22,598 bases of DNA, from positions 1-22,598 of the forward strand of contig JAEWDP010000006.1 in assembly GCA_023390055.1 (NCBI GenBank), read 5' to 3'. The stretch comes from Pseudomonadota bacterium (GTDB lineage: Bacteria; Pseudomonadota; Alphaproteobacteria; Rhizobiales; Rhizobiaceae). The notes under the pieces are model-generated. The model was given only the letters and a program-made list of their open reading frames with translations, had not been told where the DNA came from and did no database searches. The position numbers and the translations under genes were made by a program. This document shows positions 1 through 7,846 of this stretch, one piece after another (position 1 is the first letter of the stretch; each line of letters starts with the position of its first letter).

Positions 1-116
1 TCAACCGGCGTCTGGCAAAGGATTTTGAGCGCTACTCAGCGACAAGCCTGGCCTTCATTCAGACCGCAATGATCAAGCTCATGACGAGAAGGCTGGCCCG
101 CTATCCGCTTTCTTGA
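1..116 (+). CDS. IS5-family transposase, C-terminal fragment (5' end outside window)
   Basis: In the frame starting at base 3 the sequence gives about 37 residues ending at a TGA at 114-116. It contains RRLAKDFERYSATSLAFIQ and then MIKLMTRRLARY. The pattern RRLAKDFE, a small-residue and hydrophobic helix, then LLTRRLAR is the usual C-terminus of IS5-family DDE transposases, downstream of the catalytic glutamate. None of the DDE catalytic residues is inside the window, so activity cannot be judged. The protein would act by cutting and joining the element's ends. The family call is by recognition of the C-terminal motif, not by alignment. Confidence 0.6.
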   Translation, partial: NRRLAKDFERYSATSLAFIQTAMIKLMTRRLARYPLS

Positions 117-125
117 ACAGACTCT
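1..125 (+). mobile_element. 3' end of an IS5-family insertion sequence
   Basis: The left edge of the window is inside an insertion sequence: the last codons of its transposase are present, followed by a few bases that should hold the right terminal repeat (around 112-125, with an AGACTCT-like end). The sequence then becomes, without a gap, the coding sequence of an unrelated membrane transporter. The exact outer end and target duplication cannot be fixed because the left end of the element is outside the window. Family assignment rests on the transposase C-terminus only. Confidence 0.6.
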
Positions 126-242
126 AATGCAGGTGTCGGTACGGTTGTGGCGTTGATGCTTCCCTATTTTCTCTGGATGCAGGGATTATGGATGGTAATG
201 TTTGCCGCATGGTTCGCATTTGGACTGCCCTGGGGGCCATAA
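126..242 (+). pseudogene. AbgT-family transporter, C-terminal remnant cut by the IS
   Basis: Directly after the IS end an open frame encodes NAGVGTVVALMLPYFLWMQG, then a tryptophan-rich hydrophobic helix and the terminal GLPWGP, stopping at TAA 240-242. The GxGT-x-ALMLPY element followed by a last transmembrane helix and a GLPxGP end is characteristic of the AbgT family (p-aminobenzoyl-glutamate transporters). Only about 38 of roughly 500 residues remain and no start codon is available, so this is a dead 3' stub. The rest of the gene is expected to the left of the IS, outside the window. The stub converges on rhaK. Confidence 0.55.
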
Positions 243-516
243 GGAGCAGGTATTGATGTCGTGCGTGTTGGCTTGTGAAGCGTCTCGACTGGCCATTATG
301 TAATACACTTCGTTCCCCGACAAGCGATAGTGCCCACCACATCACAGTGGCAGTGTCTTCAGTGTTTGTCCGCCCGCCAGCTATTTCTGCGGACAGCGTG
401 TCTGAACTTGCCGAACATATCAGCCTGGCAATCGGTCCAGCAATGAAAACACCATCAACAATCCATTGGGTGACAAGCAGATCATTGCTCCAAAGACCTC
501 GTAATTGCGGTAACGT
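243..516. other. Intergenic between AbgT stub and rhaK
   Basis: This 274-bp spacer lies between the two convergent gene ends. A Shine-Dalgarno-like GGAGCAGG just after the AbgT stop precedes only a 15-codon frame that ends at a TAA. No convincing terminator hairpin or conserved protein fragment was recognised here. Confidence 0.3.
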
Positions 517-1902
517 TCACGATGACATATTCCAGGCAAGGTTACGCCATGCCCGGCGATAATCAGTGAGGCCCGAGATATGTTTGCGGGTAACTGGAAC
601 ATGCTCCTGTGGAACGCTTGATATCCCCGCAAGCAAGGCTGCACCTTGAGCGGTTCCCGTGACCCCACGCATGGCCAGAACATCCCGCCCGACTAGATCG
701 CGCAAGACCGTGAGAAACGCTGGATTGTGAGAAAAGGGGCCTTCAATCAGAACTGGTCCCTGGGCATTGATCAGTTCCAGACACGTGTCTGTCATCAGCG
801 AGAAATAGAGACAAGCGGCCGCCCATCGGTCTATGTTTGTGGCGGATCCGTCGTTGATCCAGCGTCGAGTGACCCCGGGATATGGACCAGATCCCATCGC
901 AAGGTTAGGGAGCATCATCATTGAGCGATCGATAACATTAGGAATGGTCGCTTGTGCTGCCTGGGGATTGAATGGACCCAGTTCCTTGGTCAGACACTCA
1001 AACTCACGACCACCCATGAAACGACTGCTAGCTACGGCACGCCCATTGGCGTCTACATTGGCGAGGCAGTCTCGTCGGGGATCCAGTTGCTCAAGATTGC
1101 CACCGACTGCAAAGTTGATCATCCAGGTACCGGTCGACACAACGGCGAAGGGTAAAGTATGGGTGCGTAAATGCGGTAAAAGTGAAGCATTGGAATCGTG
1201 GATCCCGCAGAAAACGGGAACCGGGTGACTGAGTCGGCATACTTCCGAGATCTCCGATGTTGTTTCGCCAAGCATGTCGAATGCAGAGCGGACAGGGGCC
1301 ATGAGAGATCCGATTTCGAGGTTGTCGACAAGAGACGAATACCTCTTCTCTCTTGGAAGCCAAAGGTCAGTATGACAACCAAGTGAAGTCACTTCGTTTG
1401 CAGCCACACCACTTAGTCTGAATGCCCAATACTGAGGATATGTGATGATGGTTTTGACGCGAGAGAAGGCATCAGCGAAGGCCGTTTTCTGATAGTGGAT
1501 TTGCGCACCAAGGTTGAGGCCACCCGCGAGCCGTGGAGAGAATGTCTCATGAAAAGCCGGCCGCAACCGGTCGTAAGTCTGCGAAATTTCAAAAGGATAG
1601 CATTCTTCGTAGTCGATGACCGGGAGGCAGAGATTACCGTTACTGTCGATCAGAGCGGCTGCTGCTCCGTGGGTTGTGACAGATATGCCATCATAACCAG
1701 GAACGCCGGCAAATTCAGCGAGACAACCGCAGATGAAACTCCAGAGTGCATCCGTGTCATAGTGACAATAGGGAGGTCCCTTGACAACATCGTTCGATAT
1801 TCGTCGTTGGGCAACTTCCTCTCCGCTGTGGCAGTCGACGACAACGACCTTGGCGTTGGTTTTCCCGATGTCGAGAACGGCGATCCGGCGAAACGTGTTC
1901 AT
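517..1902 (-). CDS. rhaK: L-rhamnulose kinase RhaK (FGGY family)
   Basis: This 461-residue sugar kinase of the FGGY/ASKHA fold is predicted to phosphorylate L-rhamnulose to L-rhamnulose 1-phosphate with ATP in the cytoplasm. The N-terminus has the phosphate-1 loop LDIGKTNAKV (residues 10-19). Later glycine-rich stretches include STGTWMINF and EGPFSHNPAFL, and GVTGTAQGAALLAG near the C-terminus matches the FGGY C-terminal domain. It is the last gene of the rhamnose operon; its ATG overlaps the rhaU stop by 4 bp (ATGA), so translation is probably coupled. Known from Rhizobium leguminosarum: RhaK is also needed for rhamnose uptake by the ABC transporter. The family and locus order make the call strong. 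It belongs to the rhizobial kinase type, not the E. coli RhaB type. Confidence 0.9.
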   Translation of the reverse strand: MNTFRRIAVLDIGKTNAKVVVVDCHSGEEVAQRRISNDVVKGPPYCHYDTDALWSFICGCLAEFAGVPGYDGISVTTHGAAAALIDSNGNLCLPVIDYEECYPFEISQTYDRLRPAFHETFSPRLAGGLNLGAQIHYQKTAFADAFSRVKTIITYPQYWAFRLSGVAANEVTSLGCHTDLWLPREKRYSSLVDNLEIGSLMAPVRSAFDMLGETTSEISEVCRLSHPVPVFCGIHDSNASLLPHLRTHTLPFAVVSTGTWMINFAVGGNLEQLDPRRDCLANVDANGRAVASSRFMGGREFECLTKELGPFNPQAAQATIPNVIDRSMMMLPNLAMGSGPYPGVTRRWINDGSATNIDRWAAACLYFSLMTDTCLELINAQGPVLIEGPFSHNPAFLTVLRDLVGRDVLAMRGVTGTAQGAALLAGISSVPQEHVPVTRKHISGLTDYRRAWRNLAWNMSS

Positions 1903-2219
1903 GGCATGTGGAATAAGGTGACAAGATCATCCGAAACGGGCGAATTGTCCGCGTTCGTTTCCATGATATCAGCCATGTATGCCCACCACTTCTTCATCAC
2001 AGGGTGGTGGGGAAGCTTCGCCATTCCATGCTCGTTCGGGCGTGTGAGTACGCCGAAAAGCGTGCTGGTCTCACGATCGAGGTGAATAGAATAGTCGCTG
2101 ATGCCAGCGTCCTGCAGAAGTGCTGAAAGTTCGGGCCAGATTGCATCATGGCGCCTTTTGTACTCTGTTTCCATTCCCGGATTCAGTTTCATCTTGAATG
2201 CGTATTTTTCGAGCGTCAT
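1899..2219 (-). CDS. rhaU: L-rhamnose mutarotase RhaU
   Basis: This 106-residue protein interconverts alpha and beta anomers of L-rhamnose, supplying the anomer used by the isomerase. It matches the RhaM/RhaU family over its whole length. Visible family marks are YKRRHDAIWPEL (Tyr20 and catalytic His24, equivalent to E. coli RhaM Tyr18 and His22), KKWWAYM with the paired tryptophans at 78-79, and DNSPVS at 91-96. Its ATG overlaps the rhaQ stop by one base (TAATG), and its own stop overlaps the rhaK start, a compact translationally coupled arrangement. Length is normal (about 104 in E. coli). It is likely cytoplasmic and dimeric as in the family. Confidence 0.93.
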   Translation of the reverse strand: MTLEKYAFKMKLNPGMETEYKRRHDAIWPELSALLQDAGISDYSIHLDRETSTLFGVLTRPNEHGMAKLPHHPVMKKWWAYMADIMETNADNSPVSDDLVTLFHMP

Positions 2220-3217
2220 TAATTCATCTCCCGAATACGGCGTATTATGATCGGGATAGTAATGGTCGTGATAAGAAGCAGTCCGACGAAAATTGACATC
2301 ACGATACCCGGGACATTCAGCAGCCCCAACCCAAACGTAACCAGCCCCATGACAAATGCGGCAATGACGACGCCGCCAATTGTACCGGCTCCACCTAGGA
2401 TTGAAACGCCTCCCAGCACGACCATCGTGATCACTTCAAGCTCCCATCCCTGGGCTATCGAGGGTCGAGTCGAGCCGAGGCGTGAGGTCAGGCATACGGC
2501 AGCAACACCGGCCATCAAACCGGTGAGAAGAAAAAGAATGAATTTCACGCGCTCGACCGGAATGCCTGAGAAACGGGCTGCAAATTCGTTGTTACCGATG
2601 ACATAGACCTGACGACCGAAATTCGTTGCGTGAAGAACAATTGCAAAAACGACCGCTAGAACGAGAAACAACGTGAACTCGAAGGAAATCACCCATACGA
2701 CGTAGCCTTGGCCGAAATAAGCGAAGCTGTCGGGATAATCGCCGTATGCCTGATCACCGAGTACGATATAGGAGATCCCTCGGAAAAGGCTCATCGTGCC
2801 GATTGTAACGACAATCGACGGAAGCCGCAGACCCGCAACGAGTGCACCGTTGAAGGCGCCGCAAGCAGTTCCACTAAGAAGCCCGACAGTTACCACTCCC
2901 GGTGTCCCGATACCCATTTGAACAGCTGCGCCCATCGCAGTTGATGCCAAAGCGATGATGGCAGCTACCGACAGGTCAATTTCGCCGGCGATGATCAGCA
3001 TCGCCATGGCGAATGCGATCATTGCCTTTTCCGTGAAGTTGAAAGTGGCGTCGGAAAGATTCCAGGCATTGAGAAAATAGGGCGATGCGAATGTGTTGAG
3101 AATGAAGATCAGCACCGCCACTGCAAAAAGAAGAGCTTCCCAGCTTGACAGGATGCGAGAGCTTCTTGTGTCCAGATGATCGGGAATAGCGCGTCGTTTC
3201 TTCACAAGTTCGCTCAT
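2219..3217 (-). CDS. rhaQ: Rhamnose ABC transporter permease RhaQ
   Basis: Predicted inner-membrane permease of about 332 residues in the BPD_transp_2 (RbsC-like) family, with roughly 8-10 hydrophobic segments. The conserved block AGEIDLSVAAIIALAS, the coupling-loop-like region SGIPVERVKFILFLLTG and the glycine-rich GGVSILGGAGTIGG are all typical of sugar permeases. I start it at the ATG overlapping the rhaP stop (ATGA, 4 bp). A much longer open frame exists upstream, but it lies inside rhaP in another frame and is not hydrophobic in the right pattern. With RhaP it would form the heterodimeric channel driven by RhaT, receiving rhamnose from RhaS. Confidence 0.9.
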   Translation of the reverse strand: MSELVKKRRAIPDHLDTRSSRILSSWEALLFAVAVLIFILNTFASPYFLNAWNLSDATFNFTEKAMIAFAMAMLIIAGEIDLSVAAIIALASTAMGAAVQMGIGTPGVVTVGLLSGTACGAFNGALVAGLRLPSIVVTIGTMSLFRGISYIVLGDQAYGDYPDSFAYFGQGYVVWVISFEFTLFLVLAVVFAIVLHATNFGRQVYVIGNNEFAARFSGIPVERVKFILFLLTGLMAGVAAVCLTSRLGSTRPSIAQGWELEVITMVVLGGVSILGGAGTIGGVVIAAFVMGLVTFGLGLLNVPGIVMSIFVGLLLITTITIPIIIRRIREMN

Positions 3218-4203
3218 GTGGATGCCCCCGGTGCAGCGGTCTTGCGCAAAATAATCCGCCCCGCTGATTTTTCGGCGCGGGCATTGAATACGACGGCCAG
3301 TATGATGACCGCGCCGGAAATTGCCATCTGGGCAAAGGGTGAGATCCCGATTACCGGTAACGCGTTCTTGATGACGCCGAGGAAGAGAGCGCCAAGTGCA
3401 GCGCCAGCGACCGAGCCGATACCCCCTGCAATCGAGATGCCGCCAATCACACAAGCGGCGACCGTATCCAGTTCGAACCCGATGGCAATGTCGACATAGG
3501 CAACTGCATAGCGAGAGACCCAGAGATAACCGCAAAGGCCAGAAAGCCCACCTGACAGAACAAATGCGACAAACCGCGTACGACCGATGTCCACTCCAGC
3601 ATAAATCGCAGCGGTCGGGTTTCCACCTGACGCGTAGGCAGCGCGTCCGAACGGCAGGCGCGACATGACAAACCAGGTCAAGAAGACGATGGCAATTGCG
3701 AACCACGAAAGGACTGGCATACCGAGTAAGGTCTGGCGTGGAACGTTGAGGAATGTTGGCGTCATTTGATGTGCATTGACCCAACTGCCACCCGAAAGGA
3801 CAAAAGCCATTCCACGATAGATGGTTAAGGTGCCAAGAGTAACGACGATCGGCGGGATCTGCAAAGACCAGACGAAGAAGCCGTTGATTGCACCAAGGAC
3901 GGCGCCGATGCCGACGGCCATGAGGATCAGGAGCAGGAGCGGCACTTCGGGAAAAGCAGCGTTGGTCATTGCCACGGCCATGCCTGTAAATGCAAGATTG
4001 GCAGCGACTGAGAGGTCGATGGATTTTGTTAGCACAACGATCATCTGGCCGAGTGCAAGGATGATTAAAATAGATGTATCGTTGAAGATGGCGGCCAGAT
4101 TTTCTGGTGAGGAAAAGCCGGGTGCACGCGTGGAAAACCCGGCGATCATCACTGCAATAATGATAACGAGAAGAAGTTCACGATTTTTAAGAAGTCGTTT
4201 CAT
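3214..4203 (-). CDS. rhaP: Rhamnose ABC transporter permease RhaP
   Basis: Predicted inner-membrane permease of about 329 residues, RbsC-like (BPD_transp_2). Hydrophobic helices alternate with family blocks: KSIDLSVAANLAFTGMAVA, GVDIGRTRFVAFVLSGGLSG (likely contact region for the ATPase) and GGISIAGGIGSVAGAALGA. I chose the ATG giving MKRLLKNRELL because it lies 7 bp after the rhaT stop with a GAGG ribosome site. A GTG 20 codons upstream would extend into rhaT. It shares the family with RhaQ but the two are clearly diverged, which suits a heterodimeric channel. It sits second in the transporter block RhaT-P-Q. Confidence 0.9.
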   Translation of the reverse strand: MKRLLKNRELLLVIIIAVMIAGFSTRAPGFSSPENLAAIFNDTSILIILALGQMIVVLTKSIDLSVAANLAFTGMAVAMTNAAFPEVPLLLLILMAVGIGAVLGAINGFFVWSLQIPPIVVTLGTLTIYRGMAFVLSGGSWVNAHQMTPTFLNVPRQTLLGMPVLSWFAIAIVFLTWFVMSRLPFGRAAYASGGNPTAAIYAGVDIGRTRFVAFVLSGGLSGLCGYLWVSRYAVAYVDIAIGFELDTVAACVIGGISIAGGIGSVAGAALGALFLGVIKNALPVIGISPFAQMAISGAVIILAVVFNARAEKSAGRIILRKTAAPGAST

Positions 4204-4210
4204 CTCTGCC

Positions 4211-5740
4211 TCATCTGTTGCCGGTTGCTGCGCGGACGAGTTCTTCGGCCGTAAGCCCGTCACGATCGTAAATGCCCGCCTGCAGACCTTCCCGCATGAC
4301 CATTACACGGTCCGACATTCCAAGGATTTCGGGAAGCTCGGAAGACACCATGATGATCGATAAACCTGCAGCAGCCAGTTCTCCGATGAAACCATGCACT
4401 GCAGCTTTTGAACCAATGTCGATCCCCTTTGTTGGTTCGTCGAGGATGATCACCTTTGGCTGGGTAGCGAGCCACTTTCCGATCACCACCTTCTGCTGAT
4501 TGCCGCCAGATAACGTTCCAACCGGAACTGATAGCGCAGCGGCACGAAGATCGAGCCGCTCGCTATAGTGCCGGGCAAGCGCCAACTCGTTGGCAGATTG
4601 CAGAAAACCTGCGCGAGACGTGCGCGATAGCGAAGGCAACGAAATGTTCTGGTAGATCGGCATTGGCAAGGCGAGGCCGTGCCGACCGCGCTCTTCCGGC
4701 ACATAGACGATCCCTGCGCGGATGGCGTCCCTGGTGGATCGGATCGTGATCTCGTCGTCGGCGAGCCGAAGGGTGCCGGATGTTGGAATGGTCACACCAA
4801 AAAGGGACTGGCACAGTTCCGAGCGTCCTGCACCAATCAACCCGTAAAGCCCCAGGATTTCTCCTTGCCTGAGATGGAATGAAATATCATGAAACTCGGT
4901 CGGATGACTGTAGCCCTTGACCGACAGGATGGTAGGGCCAAGTACGATATCAGTTTTTGGAAACACATCCTTGACCTCGCGGCCTACCATCATCTTCACG
5001 ATATCGTTTTGTGGTGTTTCCTTCAGACGGCCGTGCCCAACGGCCCGACCATCACGAAAGACCACGAAATTCTCGGCGATTTCATAGAGCTCGTCAAATT
5101 TGTGGCTGATGAAGAGTATTGCTTTTCCCTGCCGTTTCAGTCCTTCGACGATGCGAAAAAGATCATCAATTTCCTTGCGCGACAGTGCTGCAGTCGGCTC
5201 ATCCATTATGACGATACGCGCTTCGACAGAGAGTGCGCGCGCAATTGCAACGAGGTGACGCTGCGCAATCGATAGGTCGCGCAATCGGCTAGTCGGGTTG
5301 ATTTCGCTCTCGAGCTGTCGCAGGAGTTCGGCGGCTCTTGTATTGATTGCGCGCCAATCGATTGTCTTGAGACGCGTGCGTGGTGCGTGTCCCAGAAAGA
5401 TGTTTTCGCCCACAGTGAGTTCGTCGAAAAGAACGGTTTCCTGATGAATGGCCGTAACGCCGGCATCGACGGCACTCTGAGCGGTGGAAAAGGTGATAGG
5501 CTTGCCATCGACAAGGATCTCACCTTCATTCGGATGATAGATGCCAGTGAGGATCTTAACGAGTGTCGACTTTCCTGCACCGTTTTCGCCGATCAGCGCA
5601 GTCACCTGGCCGGCATGAAGCTGGATATTTACGCCATCCAGTGCCTTGACGCCCGGAAATTCCTGGGAAATGCGACGCATTTCCAAGATGGGAGGTGTCA
5701 CGGATGGTGGGAGATCGTTCGTCTTTGCGACAGCATTCAT
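4211..5740 (-). CDS. rhaT: Rhamnose ABC transporter ATPase RhaT (two NBDs)
   Basis: This protein of about 509 residues has two fused nucleotide-binding domains, as in RbsA/XylG sugar importers, and drives rhamnose uptake from the cytoplasmic face. The N-terminal domain has Walker A GENGAGKST (51-59), a signature written LSIAQRHLVAIARAL and Walker B IVIMDEPTAAL. The C-terminal domain has a degenerate Walker A (GLIGAGRSEL), the canonical signature LSGGNQQKVVIGKWL and VIILDEPTKGID. The degenerate second Walker A is normal for this family. I chose ATG 5740 (MNAVAKTND) because the preceding 31 in-frame codons are proline-rich, start at a poor codon and run over a strong hairpin into the end of rhaS. 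No good Shine-Dalgarno is seen at either start. Confidence 0.88.
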   Translation of the reverse strand: MNAVAKTNDLPPSVTPPILEMRRISQEFPGVKALDGVNIQLHAGQVTALIGENGAGKSTLVKILTGIYHPNEGEILVDGKPITFSTAQSAVDAGVTAIHQETVLFDELTVGENIFLGHAPRTRLKTIDWRAINTRAAELLRQLESEINPTSRLRDLSIAQRHLVAIARALSVEARIVIMDEPTAALSRKEIDDLFRIVEGLKRQGKAILFISHKFDELYEIAENFVVFRDGRAVGHGRLKETPQNDIVKMMVGREVKDVFPKTDIVLGPTILSVKGYSHPTEFHDISFHLRQGEILGLYGLIGAGRSELCQSLFGVTIPTSGTLRLADDEITIRSTRDAIRAGIVYVPEERGRHGLALPMPIYQNISLPSLSRTSRAGFLQSANELALARHYSERLDLRAAALSVPVGTLSGGNQQKVVIGKWLATQPKVIILDEPTKGIDIGSKAAVHGFIGELAAAGLSIIMVSSELPEILGMSDRVMVMREGLQAGIYDRDGLTAEELVRAATGNR

Positions 5741-5769
5741 TATCGGCGAACCAGGATAGTGAGGCGAAC

Positions 5770-5791
5770 CCGGTGGCCGAGCAGCCACCGG
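5770..5791. terminator. Perfect 8-bp hairpin between rhaS and rhaT
   Basis: CCGGTGGC (5770-5777) pairs exactly with GCCACCGG (5784-5791) around a 6-nt loop. There is no T-run on the minus strand after it. It is therefore more likely an mRNA-stabilising or partially terminating hairpin that keeps the binding-protein gene more highly expressed than the rest of the operon. Between it and the rhaT ATG the octamer GGTTCGCC occurs twice in the transcript sense. Confidence 0.55.
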
Positions 5792-5810
5792 TAGGATTGG
5801 GTAGGGCAGA

Positions 5811-6806
5811 TCAGAAGATCTTGGAGAACTCATCGATATTCGATGCGTCGTAGATAAACGGGTCGGCCATCGCAGCTTCGCCGTTGTCTCCTACTTTGAT
5901 TGAGCCCATACGGCCGGCTTCAATTTCTGCGCCCGGTGCAGCATCCGTTTCTCCCTTCACGATCCGATAGGCGATTTGGGCTGCCGAATAGCCAAGGTCC
6001 ACCGGGTTCCAGATCGCGAATTCCTTTGTGGCACCGGATTTTATCGCTCCGGCCATTTCGGAAGGCAGACCAAGACCGGTCACATAGACATCGCCAATCT
6101 TACCCGCATCCTTTACTGCCTGGGAGGCTGCTAAAACTCCGACCGTCGTGGGCGCAACGATGACCTTGACGCTGGGCTGTGAAGTCAGCAGTCCCTGTGC
6201 TTCGCGATAGGATTTGTCGGCAAGATCGTCGCCATAGACAGTGGTTACAAGGTTCAGGCCATTGAAATCCGCCAACTGCTTCTTCATCTCCTCGATCCAG
6301 ATGTTCTGGTTAGTCGACGTTGTTGTGGCGGAAAGGATCGCGAAATCACCTTTGCCGCCTTCAAGATGGCTCGCAGCCAGCTGGAGGCACATCTTTCCGA
6401 TCAGCTCGTTTGAGGATGGATTGAGATGCATGATGCGGCCTTCAGGAGCAACGCCTGAATCCCAGGAAATTACCTTGATGCCGCGCTGTGCTGCTTTCTT
6501 CAATGCCGGAACGACTGCATCGGGATCGTTGGCAGAGATGGCGATAGCGTCAACCCCTTGCGCGATCAGTGAGTTGATGACCTCGATCTGACCTTCAGCA
6601 GTTGTCGTTGTCGGGCCGGTGTAGATGATCTCGACGTCCCCGAGTTCCTTTGCCGCCTCTTCGGCGCCCCTGTTTGCCGCTTCGAAAAATCCGTTCCCAA
6701 GCGATTTTACAACGAGCGCAATCTTTACATCAGCAGCATTGGCGGCTGTCGTCATTACGGCAAACGCAAAAGCAGCGCTAATGGCCAATCTCTTTGCAAG
6801 TTTCAT
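5811..6806 (-). CDS. rhaS: Rhamnose periplasmic binding protein RhaS
   Basis: This 331-residue periplasmic sugar-binding protein has the type I (ribose/galactose-binding, Peripla_BP_4) fold. Residues 1-24 form a Sec signal peptide (MKLAKR, hydrophobic core, ANA before AD). The mature part begins VKIALVVKSLGNGFFEAANRG, typical of RbsB-like proteins. Later landmarks are IAISANDPDAVVPALKKAAQRGIKVISWDSG and the hinge-region MAGAIKSGATKEFAIWNPVDLGYSA. A strong ribosome site (GGGAGGAA) lies 7-8 bp ahead of the ATG. It is the second gene of the operon, 43 bp after rhaR. It delivers rhamnose to RhaPQ. (RhaS here is the rhizobial name, unrelated to the E. coli AraC-type RhaS activator.). Confidence 0.92.
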   Translation of the reverse strand: MKLAKRLAISAAFAFAVMTTAANAADVKIALVVKSLGNGFFEAANRGAEEAAKELGDVEIIYTGPTTTTAEGQIEVINSLIAQGVDAIAISANDPDAVVPALKKAAQRGIKVISWDSGVAPEGRIMHLNPSSNELIGKMCLQLAASHLEGGKGDFAILSATTTSTNQNIWIEEMKKQLADFNGLNLVTTVYGDDLADKSYREAQGLLTSQPSVKVIVAPTTVGVLAASQAVKDAGKIGDVYVTGLGLPSEMAGAIKSGATKEFAIWNPVDLGYSAAQIAYRIVKGETDAAPGAEIEAGRMGSIKVGDNGEAAMADPFIYDASNIDEFSKIF

Positions 6807-6849
6807 GCTTCATTCCTCCCAAGTTGACATTCACTCCAGTTGCGGACTT

Positions 6850-7662
6850 TCAGGCCGCAGACGTGGAATTCTTCTTACCGTCCTCGTCCACGGATCCAGC
6901 GATAATCAGTCGGATGCCGATGTCTTCTATCATTCGTGTCGCCTCTTCCGAGATGCCATCGTCAGTGATGAGTATATCAACACGGTCAAGCGGACACAGA
7001 ATCAGACTGGAGCGGCGGTGAAACTTTGATGAATCGACCATGACCACCAGTTCATCTGCTTGCTGCATCAGCTTATGCTCACTTTGAATGACCAATGGGT
7101 CAGGCTCCATGACACCTAGGGATCCTATGCCTTGCGCACCGACAAACATCCTGCGAGCGTAAAAGTTGCGGATTGCGTCATTGTCGAAAGGAGACAGGAT
7201 AAGGCTCTGTTCGCGATAGATCGCGCCGCCTGGAACAGTGACGTTGCTTTTCGAATGCTTAACCAGATGCTCGGCGATCGCAAATGAATTGGTCAGTACC
7301 TGCAGGCGACGAGCCGAAAGGTAGTGAACCATCTGGAATGTGGTCGTGCCGCCATTGATGATTATTGAATCACTTTCTTCGCAAAGAGCCACGGCCTGGC
7401 GGGCGATAGCCCGCTTCTTGTCGATATTGACGGATTCCGAAACGCGGAAAGAACGTGCAACAAGTTGCCCAAGCTGTGGAGGGTGTACGGCTTCTGCGCC
7501 GCCGCGGACACGCCGTAATTTCCCCTGCACATGCAATGCCGCAATGTCGCGCCGGATAGTTGCTTCTGACGCATCAGTCAGTTCGGCAATATCCTGAACG
7601 GTAATAACCGGCTTTTCCTGGACCGCGCTCAGAATTATCCGATGTCGCTCGCGTTCGTGCAT
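6850..7662 (-). CDS. rhaR: DeoR-family rhamnose operon regulator RhaR
   Basis: This regulator of about 270 residues has an N-terminal DeoR winged helix (VITVQDIAELTDASEATIRRD, residues 19-39, then GKLRRVRGGAEAV) and a C-terminal sugar-phosphate-sensing DeoRC domain (INGGTTTFQMVHYL, then VVMVDSSKFHRRSS and ILITDDGISEEA). Start choice: ATG 7662 follows an excellent AGGAGG; an in-frame TTG six codons earlier overlaps that site and is rejected. Known family behaviour: represses until a phosphorylated or free sugar intermediate binds. It is the first gene of the transporter/kinase operon and lies divergent from rhaD, so it probably controls both directions from the shared spacer. Confidence 0.9.
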   Translation of the reverse strand: MHERERHRIILSAVQEKPVITVQDIAELTDASEATIRRDIAALHVQGKLRRVRGGAEAVHPPQLGQLVARSFRVSESVNIDKKRAIARQAVALCEESDSIIINGGTTTFQMVHYLSARRLQVLTNSFAIAEHLVKHSKSNVTVPGGAIYREQSLILSPFDNDAIRNFYARRMFVGAQGIGSLGVMEPDPLVIQSEHKLMQQADELVVMVDSSKFHRRSSLILCPLDRVDILITDDGISEEATRMIEDIGIRLIIAGSVDEDGKKNSTSAA

Positions 7663-7846
7663 GACTTCCTCCTGAGGCAACTATGACGGTTCAACAAGAA
7701 GTGTCAATCATAAACGATCACGATATATCGCACGATCGCAGATAATGAACGTTTCTGATTGTTTGTGATTGACATCGATCATGATGGTGCGCGATATCGG
7801 CATGAAGTGAAGGGTTACAAAGCAAACGTTTCTTGGGAGGAAAGTA
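7663..7846. promoter_or_regulatory. Divergent rhaR/rhaD control region with operator-like repeats
   Basis: TGTCAATCA (7702-7710) and TGATTGACA (7766-7774) form an exact 9-bp inverted repeat separated by 55 bp. Each arm contains an outward-facing TTGACA, a -35-like hexamer for rhaR (minus) and rhaD (plus). A second TGATTG at 7756 lies 10 bp before the one in the right arm, one helical turn. Between the arms is the exact palindrome CGATATATCG (7721-7730) flanked by more CGATC words. Weak -10 candidates are CATAGT on the minus strand (7680-7685) and GATATC on the plus strand (7793-7798). The rhaD ribosome site GGGAGG sits just before its ATG. These are likely RhaR operators; binding is inferred. 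Confidence 0.6.

Noticed and set aside
275..562. 95-codon plus-strand frame near the left end
   Set aside because: It overlaps the 3' end of rhaK and shows no recognisable family; a fragment of an old gene cannot be excluded but is not supported.
1495..2085. 196-codon plus-strand frame across rhaK and rhaU
   Set aside because: Covers two well-supported genes on the opposite strand and resembles no known family.
3218..3784. Possible 189-codon N-terminal extension of rhaQ
   Set aside because: It overlaps rhaP in another frame, is rich in Arg, Cys and Trp rather than membrane helices, and the ATG overlapping the rhaP stop gives a normal-length permease.
5741..5833. 31-codon N-terminal extension of rhaT
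   Set aside because: Proline-rich, overlaps the end of rhaS and reads across a perfect hairpin; the family begins near the MNAVAKTND start.
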